Shown piece after piece: positions 10,381 through 20,555 of a stretch of DNA of 64,000 bases. The stretch spans positions 14,347,151 to 14,411,150 of the forward strand of contig NC_045143.1 of assembly GCF_008831285.2 (NCBI RefSeq), in the 5' to 3' direction. Within the stretch, counting starts at the first letter, position 1, and every line of letters starts with the position of its first letter. The notes under the pieces were generated by a model. It saw only the letters and a program-made list of their open reading frames with translations. It was not told the origin of the DNA and ran no database searches. The stretch comes from Nymphaea colorata. Taxonomy: Eukaryota; Streptophyta; Magnoliopsida; Nymphaeales; Nymphaeaceae. Made by a program: the position numbers and the translations under genes.

Positions 10381-12302
10381 CCACTTAACAACCTCATTTA
10401 TAAACCCTTATGGTATCTCACAATCATTCATTGGAGACTATTTGTGCTTCTCAAGGTGGGGCATTACAAGTTCTCAGTTTTTTAGGGCCCTAAGCTACTG
10501 ATGTTCTTACTGTTTGTTCCTATGTTTTTAGTTTTTTTTCTTGTATTTTAGACTAGGATAGTACGTACTTGTTTTTGTTGTATGGCAATGCTCTTTGTCT
10601 CATGTAAAATTTGCACATTAGTCTTATATTGGTAGATTGATCCCATTTATGGTTGTGTACTTGCTCAAAACTTCTAGATTTCAAATATGTAGGGGCTGGA
10701 TTTGTATTCATGTTTTAGATATCTAAACCAATTAAGGGCTGAGCTTTGCATAGAAAAAATAATTAATAATTTGTAGGCTCCCAAATGATCAATTGGCTTA
10801 TGCAAAAAAAGCTCCATTATTTGAAGGAGGCAAGGGAGTCCAATACTCAATCAGTTTTGTGCCTTTGTTGGCATAACATGATAAAAGAAGTTTACCTAAA
10901 TTCAGCTTGCACATTAAAAGGAAGAAAATGAAAGAACCAAGCCATATATGAAAGGTAACCAGCACCCTAGGAGAACCACTTTTTTTTTGCCTGATAAAAA
11001 CAAGAGGCCCAATTTTGGACAGGAATCTATATAAAAGTTCTATATTTAGCTACTATTTTTAAATTGAAATGTCTTTAAAAGTATATGAGAAACTGGTCCA
11101 AATCGAAATGGAGCAATTAGAAGCTTGAATTTGGGAAATCTAAATTTTTATGAAAGCAAGGCAATGTTAAAATTTTTTTGAAACATTGATCACAAGATTA
11201 TAGAAAATGTATAGTTATATAATGGCATACAAGGTCAATGTCATTTTGGCAGTCCTTCAATTGGGAAAAGTCCTTGAGGTTCCCTTGCTGAGTAAGTCCA
11301 ATGTCTTTGGTAACAATTAGGATCAGTAATTTGAACATCAAATAAGTGGTTTGTTAAGATCGAACACCAAACCTGTTCTATTTTTACAAACAAGTTGGTA
11401 AGCAGGAAAGAAGAACTAGTACAAGGGATGAGTCCATAAAAGATATCTTTACATATCTTTGATTGCACTAAAGTTTAGGCATCATGAATTAGGATAGTAT
11501 TCATTCATTTATGCATTGCAAAACCAATTTATGGATGTCATATACATGCAGTGTTTGATAATTTTATTTCTTGCTTCACGTATTTCTCTTTTGTGTCAAG
11601 CAACAAGGTTGCAAGTGCTCTATATAATGTGTGAATTAATCATTCATTAAGATTACTAAAAATTAGCAGCATTTGGGCACACTTGTACTTATTATTTTAA
11701 GTGGATTATTTCACTAGCACTTTGTATGTATAAGTAAGAAGTTTGATGCATGAAAATTAATTTCAATGGCAATGTTAATCTCCCTATCCATTGAAAAATG
11801 CATCTTATTCATAATGTTGCAGCTCTAGCTTACCAACCAGGCAATGTTAATCTCTCTCATTCAAAGTAGGCACAACCTCCTTCTTTTTAGGTAAGAAAAT
11901 TCCTTCCTAGTTCAGCAAGAGCACATGTTTTCCATTTTCTTCCCCTTTTGTGCACCAAAGAACCTCTCACACATTTCCCTGTTTTCTCGATTATAAATTG
12001 AGGTAGCTAAGAAAACTAAAAGGTAAAAAAATGGTGAGAGTGATGGCTTGCTTTTAATCTTCATATTAAAATAATCAGATGTTTTCAAAAGGATAAGGTT
12101 ATACAAGATGACAGTACCAAGAAAAATGGTGAGGAGAAAAATGGTGAGGCTCGTGGCTCTGACAGGCACACTTTGAGAGGGCCTCTTAAGATGGGGAATC
12201 TACGTTAGGCAGAACTCTGTTGCCCCAAACTTAAGCTCCAATTTCCTTTGATACTGTTGTTGAAAAGAGATGGCATCTGCACATACAAGCAGTCAACTCT
12301 CT
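10381..12302. other. Non-coding spacer
   Basis: AT-rich with no coding signal on either strand and no repeat with definable edges. Confidence 0.4.
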
Positions 12303-15300
12303 TGTTAACACCCCAAAATTTCTAAAATTTTCCATTGGTGATGTTAAAAAATAAGTATTTTAGTCAAAATGTGAGAAAACTCACTTCCATGTCTACTTGA
12401 TCCAATTCTAAACTTGATACTAGATATCAATCACCATTCCAACTCTAATTCAAGAAGGAGCCTTGAATTATAAAATCAAATGTCTTGTTGAATTTCAGAT
12501 TCAAATCAGAACAAAGGTAAAGTTCTAGATCAACTCGGACTGAAGCTAACGAGCTAAGTCCAACATCCAATTCCACGTTTAGAACCGTAATCCGAACTAA
12601 GTTAAAAGTTTAACTTAGTCAAATCACCAGATTTTCAGATCAAAATGACTAGACAATCCTAAATTATAGAAGCCTTAACACACTAGATCTGCCTAGTCCA
12701 CGCATATGGCTAGTTAGATCAGTAAAATTCAGAAGAAGACTTGATCTTCTTATCACAACGTCTAATTCAAAAGGTTCCAAGCTAGGAAATTGGATTTTCT
12801 TTAGTTGAATTCCAACTTTGAAAATGGTGGAAAATCAATTTTCCTTTTCTTAAAAGCCTTCACCTAAAGTGAGGTTAACCCAATCAAAGAGAGAGTTCCC
12901 TTTGGTCTTATCTTTCTCTCTTTTTCAAGAAGCATTTGAAGAATTATAATGAAGCCTCATTTGGATGAGGTTACCTCTTTAAAATCATTCTTAAATGACT
13001 TTTTTTAACCAAAACAACTCATTCGAAGATGGTGCATCCCCTAAAATTGCAATTAAGGCAGCCAATCTGGGTGTGGTCTTTCCTCTCTATCTTTAAAGTA
13101 TTTCAACTAAAGTAAAGCTGGCTTAAGCAAATCTGAATTGCATACAAGACTTGCTCAAAGAGCAGTTGCCTCTTGGTGTGCTCTCTTTTGCTTTCTCTCT
13201 TCAAAGAAGACACTCTTGAAAGGAGTCAATCATGAACTCAAGCTCGTGTTTATTCACTTAATTGAATTCCAAAAAGAAATAAAAAGAAAAGAACTAGTGT
13301 CAGCTCTATTAGAGTTGCCACAGAAGCGCGAACTAAGGAGTAGCTCCCAAAAGCGACTCACTTTCCCTCTCTCTTTTGCTCCCTCTCTATTTTCTTCCTT
13401 AGAATCATTTGAGGAAATTCTAATCAATGAAAAATAGTCTGAATCAAGATGACTTGGGGATATCAAGCTTTAGCTTTTATAGTTTCCTAACCAGCAACAC
13501 TTAAAACCAAACATAATTGTCTTGGCCATTAGTGAGTTTGCTCAGCCTCATTTCACTGGAACAAGGTAAACATTTCATGTGATTTTATCTTCGTTATCTT
13601 GTGAATGATGGATGAAAGAGCCAACATATGGGGGTAGAATTTTTCGTTCATTTTATTAAAACTAAGAATGATGTCCAGTTAGGTTGCCGTTCGTAAGATG
13701 TACATATTAAAGCATATATGTATGCATTCCAATGGTTTCAGCAATTATCCCAAGCCAAAGCCCATTTTGGAGACTAGAAAACTATATTTTGTAACTAGCT
13801 CACCCGCAAAACTAAAGTCTCAACTTTGAAAACTCTTAAATTGTATGAAACAATGGTGAGAAAACCATTAAATCAATAGTGGATGATTGGCTCATTTGTT
13901 GAAGCATTTGATATTCTTATAAATGTCATGATATGCATAGAGAGGGAGATGAGAGGTGGAAGAATGATGGTCCCACCCCCACCCCCTTCCCTCTCAAAAA
14001 ATGTCACAAATTAAATTCTACAACCCATCAAATTCAGTCCATTAAGTATAAGACTAACTCAAATCTTGAGCGTAGCCCACCTTACAAGTGGCAAAATAAA
14101 TCAAAGGGAGCTTATTTCTGAAAGAAATCCCTCTTATTCAAAATACTATAATTTTTATCTAACTGATAGCCCATAAGAATCTGAAAATACACATTTTCAG
14201 ATCCTAGAACCAACTATTCCAAATTTACTGGCTCTCCAAATAACCCAGCACTCTCAAAAATCAATTCCAAAAGAGACTGGTTTATCTCAAGAAAATCTGA
14301 AAATTAAATCCATGATCTTTTACTCAAAAGGAAGTTTCCAATCACTTAGGCTCGATCCTTAAGTTCTCAACTTCAAATTTTGAATGATACCAATTCTATT
14401 TCTAATTGACCAATTTCCAATAACATCTATGTTTTAAACAAAATGGGCTAAGACCATGTCCTAAAAGTTAGCAAACAAGAGGTCATCGAGCCTACTAAAC
14501 TTTTCAGAATCATTACTAATTTTTCTTGATTTGATCCAAGCCGACCACAAGAGTGTTAGAACTCTATAATTCTTTCAAACCAAGATTTCAAAAAGCCCCA
14601 AATCCAAAGATTTCCAAGATCAAACTAAGCTCACAAACTATAGTATAAAAAAATACCTTCTTGATTTTAATATCAAGAATGGGTATAGAGGTTGTCTGGC
14701 TTTTTTTTACCTCCTAAAACCAGTCGATGTCTACACCTCTATGACAGGAATCCGATCCAATTATGCATAAAGAGAAGAGAGAGCGAAGCATGAATGACAA
14801 ACATATAGTTTGCTTTATGAATGCATGCATCCACTCACTTCACAAGCACAATAATTCACTAATGCCAAGTTCTATGTGAGCCAAAGTAGAGTTGCTACCA
14901 TGACCAAGTCATATTGCAACAAAGATTTGGATCTTTCACTTGTTTGAAAGCGAAAATGCAAATTTCAATCTCAAAGTGATTCAAGTTTTTAAAGTCTTCA
15001 AAAATCAGATTTAAAAAAAATAATCTCAAATCGACCTCCAAAATGAATTCCTAAATCAATTTTCAAAAGAAGTTCAAAATCCAGTCAAACAATAGTATAT
15101 CACATCTTTTAAAATATCAAAATTATCAAACGTTTAGAATTTGAACCTCTTAAATCCAAACTCTCAATTTTAGTTTCCAAATCGTTTCAAAATTTCCAAT
15201 TCCTATCCTGGGGTCAAACCAATCAAATCAAATCAACTTTTTTAAATCTTTCAAAATTTCTCAAATCCAAATCCAAGGTTTGCTCATGGGATTAGTCCAA

Positions 15301-15880
15301 TAATCCCAAATCATCAAGATTGCTAGCATTCAAAAGAATTCTCTAATCAACATTTTAACTATTTTCGAATCTAAATTTTCAATTCCAGTCAATTCCTATC
15401 ATGGGAATGAATCAATCTTCAAATCAGCAATCATCAAATTTCCAATTTCAACTACAAAAGCCCAAACTCCAATATCAATGAATTTATAAAATCCTCAAAG
15501 CTATTGGAATCTAAAAGAATGCCCAAAATCTTCAAATTGTCAAACAAGTTCAGGTTTCAAAAATCAAAAATCAAAATTTCCAATCAAGTTCAAAGTGAAC
15601 TTCAAAAACAAAATCAAATTCATGCACAATCATATAGGAAAATCATTAAATGACTTGCATGATTAGGAAACATTAGACCTTGGCCCGATTATCCCTATTA
15701 AAGTCGACAGAAACGATTGGGCCTCATACTGGCGGCCGATCCTCTTTCCTTAAAACTTTTTCAAAATCCAATTTTCAATTTTGCTTCTTCATGCTACTCC
15801 CCTTTCGGGAGGGGGGTGAGAACACATCTTCACATCAGCCACACTATAGATATTACTATTTGCTAAATTTACTTACCTTG
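12303..15880. other. Long non-coding block, LTR-like
   Basis: The block opens with TGTTAACACCCCAAAATTTC, a typical LTR-style start, and is unusually uniform: A/C-rich, with endless CAAATC, TTTCAAAA and AAATCC words. Near its right side (about 15,800) it has GGGAGGGGGGTGAGAACACA. No integrase, RT or gag motif is visible in any frame. A reading frame of 99 codons at 13,138-13,437 has no family features. I infer a decayed long LTR or a non-autonomous retroelement; the edges are guesses. Confidence 0.35.
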
Positions 15881-16980
15881 CAATTATAATTCACTAATTT
15901 TCATCTTTTATTTTTTTTGAGCATTTAGATCAGCTTATGATGAGACAAAACAAGTAGAGAGGGATGTTAGTCAAGAAAGGGGGACCTCCACATGTATCCA
16001 TACTAGAAGAGGAGGAGGTGATTGGATTGACCCCATAAGAATTTATTGGGGTCCATAAATGTTATTCATCTACTCATTATGGTCTTGGTGTTGGGCATAT
16101 TAGATAAGTAAATTTTGCTGCTAGACAAAGTTTGGAAAAAACAAAGAGACATGGTTCCGAAAGGTGACACATAGTGTATTTTTTTCACTCAATGAAGTTT
16201 TTTACTTCTCCTTTAACTTGTGATTTATGGATTTAATTACAAAACTTTGAGAAATTATAGAACATTGTCATTATGACATTTAACAACTCTATTTTTTCCA
16301 CTCCTAGGCAAGTAGAAAAAACTTATTCAAGAAACATGGTCATTATAAAGAAAAAAACATAGATGCACTGATCATACAATGCATTGCATTGATCATACAA
16401 GGTTTATTGTAATTCCTTGAGAATGTTGAAATGATATTACTTGTTCTATAATTGTCATATGGTTTATTTTCAAAAATATTCACTCTTAAAAATAAAGTGC
16501 CACCTAGGCATGGTCCACTTTTTTTACTCAACAATTGACATGAATGTTGAGAAGTGAAACACATCTGCACTTGGTCATGTGAGTATGATAAACTACCACT
16601 TGAAAACAATTTTTTTAGACTGGAGAAAGTAAAAACTTGCAGTATTAATCTTTTGTTTATAAATTAGTAAGTTTGACACTTAATACAAGTAGGTATCAAC
16701 CAAAATTTTATAGTCAAACCTATTTAATAGGATCTGGTCATTGCTCTTTTTCATTTCCTTTTAACTTCTTTGGATGTAATTTGTTCTCGTTCATTTGTTC
16801 TTATTTCTTTTGTCTATGTTTCCATGAGATTCGCTTTTGTTTCATCAATTGTGAATCGTGTTAGATTCTGTTTTTGTTTTACTGATGTGGTTGCTAAATA
16901 TCTCTAATGTTTTTCCTTGTATTTTCCCATGGTCCATGAATGTGTGAAAAGCATTTTTTTTTCCAACAATTCATGTTTAG
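15881..16980. other. Non-coding spacer
   Basis: I see no reliable coding signal. Earlier exons of the RRP12-like fragment that follows are not recognisable here. Confidence 0.4.
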
Positions 16981-17494
16981 AAATGTTCATGTTTGTACTG
17001 AAAACAACTAAAAGTCCACAAAATAGGGCTTACAACTTGCTTGTGAAAATTGGTCGTGCATATGAAAATACAGAGCATGAGGACACAAGGATAATCTTCT
17101 TCAGTTCTTCAACATGTCAGGAGTAGTTTGAGATGAGGTTTTCTTCTTCTTTTTTGCAACTTTTGTTTTACTTTGTGTCTTGAAAATCATAAGTCTTTTG
17201 CTATTAATATATTTTGTGCATTTTCACCTTATTTCATTTGAAAAATATTGCCCTGTTATATTGGCATAGTTTCTTTTACTGCTATTGCTTGTGTGGTTCA
17301 TTTGCTCATGATGTTCCTATGTTTCTTTAGGTTGTTGGGTGTCTAGGAGGTAAAAGTACTCCACTGATGATTAATGCAACAATAAAAAGGCTCAGGTCTC
17401 TTAGCATATGAGTTATTTGATCTCGTTACTGTAGTTTCAAACTTGCTACCACATGGTATGCTGCTCCTTCGGAGCAAGAATAGAGAAATAATTT
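16981..17494 (+). pseudogene. RRP12: RRP12-like ribosome-biogenesis gene fragment
   Basis: The intact family encodes a large HEAT/ARM-repeat protein needed for ribosomal-subunit maturation and export. Only a middle fragment is present. At 17,022 the frame reads NRAYNLLVKIGRAYE; it then shifts frame to NLLQFFNM (17,093-17,116). After a 200-bp intron-like gap ending in TTTCTTTAG (17,330) it resumes as VVGCLGGKSTPLMINATIKR (from 17,331), shifts again to LAYELFDLV (from 17,401) and ends LLPHGMLLLRSKNREII before a stop at about 17,495. These blocks match the order of the RRP12 core (NRAYDLLV, QFFNMVAG, PHMISAAVK, LAYEFSDLV, LLQRKNREI). At least two frameshifts and the missing ends make it a pseudogene. 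The retained intron argues for a DNA-level duplicate rather than a retrocopy. Confidence 0.75.
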
Positions 17495-17972
17495 AAAGTA
17501 TGTCCTCAGCAATGTTGTTATGTGTGTGGATGCAAAGCGATGCACTAAGCCAATGAAGCTACCCGTAGCGTAACAATGTGTGACCATGTGTAAACATCAG
17601 GTTGAAAAAATGTCAAGCATATAATATCCATAAAAATAATGTCAAAGGTAAAAAAAAATTAAAAAAAATCGTTTATATAATATAGTTGTCACCCTCATGT
17701 ACTAATGGAGTCGACTCAATATATTAAGTGGCATGTGTTGATGATATGAGATTTTCAACTACGTGATGATGCAGCCCTAGGCCCTTTCCAAAGGAGGAGG
17801 ATGCAGGCCTGCTCAAAAAGTATACACCCTCCATTCACCCAATGAAAAAACATTTCAAAGGCTTTTGCTCCGTGTATATGACTTATATATATATATATAA
17901 TTGACATATAGCGTAGTTGTTAGATTTATTATTATTTAAAAATTAATTTCAAAAAAGTTACATAGTGATTAC
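17495..17972. other. Non-coding spacer
   Basis: Nothing codes. A short (TA)n run is at about 17,885-17,901. Confidence 0.4.
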
Positions 17973-17980
17973 TTAGCATT

Positions 17981-18750
17981 TAAGCATGGGTGCCTGGTTC
18001 CGGGCCTTAAATTTTCCTATCGGGTCTTAACCCATTGTACCCGGCCCAGCCTGACAACATAACGAGGCCGGGTCCGGGTTGAGAAATCAGCCCGTTGGGA
18101 CCCGTTCGGCCCGTTAAGTCTACATTTTAATTTCTAAGGATACTGAGGGTTTTCTTTTAAATTTTGAAAAGAGAACAAGCTGAGCCACTGCCACCGGCGC
18201 CGGTCCGCCACAGCCGCTGTCTACATTTGGTCCACCGCCGTCAACTTCCGGTCCACTGTTGTCGACCTTCAAGGAAAGATGACATGGATTCAAATAGGGA
18301 AAGGCAGACCCAAACAGGGAGGGCAGAGGCAGACCCAAACAGGGAGGCTAGGAGTGACTTAGAGAGAAAGTAAAAGGGGAAGAGGGAAAGCAGTTACCTG
18401 TGCCTCGCCACCTCCTTCCTTCCCCTCAGTTCCTCTTCTTCCTCAACTTCTTCTTCCTCTTCGTTTCCTCCTCCTCCCTTCTTTGTTTGTTCTTTCTTCT
18501 TCTCATTCCTTTCCCCACGAGTTAGATCTGGACCAAACGGCCAGGCCCGGCCCGGCCTGACCCACCTGGCTATCCATTTAAAAACAAGGGGGGCCAGGCC
18601 GGGCCTCGGACTGGGGAGACGAGGCCCGGTACCCTGCCCGGCCTGGCCTGTTAATAAACGGGCCGAGTAGCGGGCCGGTCAGATCCAGTCCGTTTTCTTA
18701 ATGGCACTTTCAAATCGGTCTAGCCCAGCCCAGCCCGATGCCCAAGCCTG
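17981..18750. mobile_element. hAT-type non-autonomous element with perfect 8-bp duplication
   Basis: A 770-bp element flanked on both sides by TTAGCATT (17,973-17,980 and 18,751-18,758). The left end is TAAGCATGGGTGCCTGG and the right end reverse-complements to CAGGCTTGGGCATCGGGC, an imperfect terminal inverted repeat of the same family as 9,479 and 23,609. Both subterminal arms are GGCCCGG/AGCCCG-rich. The interior (about 18,160-18,510) has a GC-rich patch with CCACCGGCGCCGGTC and a C/T-rich patch; open frames there have no family features. No transposase is encoded. Confidence 0.85.
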
Positions 18751-18758
18751 TTAGCATT

Positions 18759-19849
18759 TTGTTCAGGAAACCCTTTCTGAGAAGCTAATGCAGTAAGGGG
18801 TCACCAATCAGACAACCTTAAAATGATATCACCTGCTCACCCAAGCATATCAGCCCAAGGGTGTCCTTCGAAACCTTGCCACGCTTAAGAACAATGATCC
18901 GTATGAACGATTGTGAAACCCCAAGACCAATGCTCCAATGAACGTCATTGTTGTTCCAGGCAATCTTGAAACTTTTACAAAATACAACAGATATGATCAA
19001 AATACAGTTATGATTATAAAAAAAATGAGAAACTTTCATTGAATGTCACTCGCGCTAAAACTACTGATATTGCTGTTGTTGGAAATATGACAAACTTATG
19101 AGAATGTCCTCATTGTTCTATAGGTCAACAAAAATCTAATATCTGTTGCCAACTTACATGTCCCATGCCCTATAGTTATGAGTTTACAACTAACTTTTTT
19201 TTTTTTCTTTTTGGAACTAGTGAAAGAGGTATGGAGGGTCGTTTGGATGACACCTTCAAAAACTTGGCTTTGACAATACTAGGTTTTGTGAAAACCTTAT
19301 AATGAGTTTTCAAAACCTGATTTGACTGTTTGCATGGCAAGACAAAAACCAGGTTTACATTTTTAAAACCTGGTTCTTGTTTGGATGACAAAAAAATAAG
19401 TTTGGTTGAATGAACGGGTTACATTGTCTATCTCATATTATACATATATGAAAGAAAGAGAAAATATTTTCAAATTGCATTACCTACCGTCACTGTTCAG
19501 TTGTATGAAAATTTGTTCAAAAAACGAAGACTAAATCAAAAGCCTGTCCCTGTAGATAAGGACCACGTTATGATAGGCTAGTTCATCCATATGCTCCAGT
19601 ACTAACAAAAAATTGTGTAGCTCATCGATAATAATAAATTAAAGGATCATTGGCGATAGTAAAGTTTGTTATTGTATTATGAATATGCCCCAAAGATTGA
19701 TGTAAGTTTATGAAACATTGTGTTATAAGTTTCCATGAATAAGCTTTCTATATCTATATGCATTACCTTTAAAATGAATTTCAAAATGTTCAATTATTTC
19801 AAAATTTAAAAATGAGAAAAATTGAGTCATACGGCCTTATGCGTATAGG
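18759..19849. other. Spacer with a small foldback segment
   Basis: No gene is supported. At about 19,235-19,405, GTCGTTTGGATGACA and a second TTTGGATGACA bracket an AACCAGGTTT...AAACCTGGTT inverted repeat (about 19,338-19,377). This resembles a small MITE, but no terminal repeats or target duplication could be fixed. Confidence 0.4.
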
Positions 19850-20050
19850 AGATACCCCAAAGAGACTGAATCCCTCTTCCCATATGCATACAGGGCTAGG
19901 GCTGCTTCAACCTAGGTGAACTTATAATTACTTCATTCAACTCGAAAACAATGCTTACCATTGTTTGCAGTAAGAAATAGTATCTACAAGAATCAAACTG
20001 ATGACCCGGTCTTCACCAGCCTACTAGTGCGACTAATTGATGCATATGGG
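19850..20050 (-). mobile_element. tRNA-related SINE-like copy A
   Basis: Read on the minus strand, a tRNA-like head (AGTTTGATTCTTG as a weak box B) is followed by ACTGCAAACAATGGTAAGCA, then AAGTTCACCTAGG and a body ending near GGTATCTCCTATACGCATAAG. The same order is found on the minus strand at 44,862-45,120. Head, body and spacing agree between the copies although overall identity is modest. Classification as a SINE is inferred from the box-B-like motif and the A-rich tail of copy B. Confidence 0.55.
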
Positions 20051-20406
20051 AAGCAAACCAATGAATGATGATACCAATTTTCTTCATATTGGTTTAAGTT
20101 GGTGAATTTACTAGAGAAATCTAAAAAATCAAACCTATTATGTGTGAACAGATTCGGCTCAATTTACTGGTCTGGTCAAGACACAATAATGATAAGAGTT
20201 ACCCATGTCCCGCCCCGCATCATTTCGGACCGATGCATCATAAGGAAGCGATACTATGTTGATAACATTGTTTAGCTAGACAGGGTTCCCGTTTCAAGCG
20301 CTTTAGGATCCAAAATATGGACGTCTGAGTTCGAGATCTCTGGAGAACCGGACATCTGACACTTCATCTTCAAAAATCGAGTTATAGGTTCAAATTTCAA
20401 ACACCT
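20051..20406 (+). promoter_or_regulatory. Presumed TOP2 proximal promoter region
   Basis: About 350 bp between the SINE-like copy and the TOP2 leader. No strong TATA box is visible (the best is AAAATATGG near 20,310). GC rises toward the gene. The one clear motif is the MSA element immediately downstream. Confidence 0.4.
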
Positions 20407-20417
20407 TGACCGTTGGA
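20407..20417 (-). promoter_or_regulatory. MSA (mitosis-specific activator) element
   Basis: The minus strand reads TCCAACGGTCA, a perfect match to the plant MSA consensus (T/C)C(T/C)AACGG(T/C)(T/C)A, bound by three-repeat Myb factors at G2/M genes such as B-type cyclins. It lies 139 bp upstream of the TOP2 start codon, close to the probable transcription start. MSA elements work in either orientation. The motif match is directly seen; the regulatory role is inferred. Confidence 0.7.
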
Positions 20418-20555
20418 GCAGCGACCCGCCCTATCGGTAAATACACATTTGAACTTTGGCTTTCCCTCTCCGGGGTCCCTTTTGTTCTCTCTCCCTCTCT
20501 CGCTCCCTTCCTGTCGTTCTCGCGCCGACACAAGCTCTGTGTCGAACCATTTACA
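20418..20555 (+). other. TOP2 5' leader, pyrimidine-rich
   Basis: A C/T-rich stretch (about 20,458-20,520) precedes the start codon, as is common in plant 5' leaders. An in-frame ATG at 20,406 would add 50 residues with no family similarity and overlaps the MSA element; I reject it in favour of 20,556. Confidence 0.55.

Noticed and set aside
13138-13437. 99-codon frame in the LTR-like block
   Set aside because: No recognisable domain, no splice context, and the surroundings are uniformly non-coding.
18164-18373. Overlapping frames in the GC-rich centre of the hAT-type element
   Set aside because: Low-complexity Arg/Pro-rich text on both strands; no family features.
20406-20555. Upstream in-frame ATG that would lengthen TOP2 by 50 residues
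   Set aside because: The added residues have no similarity to the family, and the region is a pyrimidine-rich leader overlapping the MSA element.
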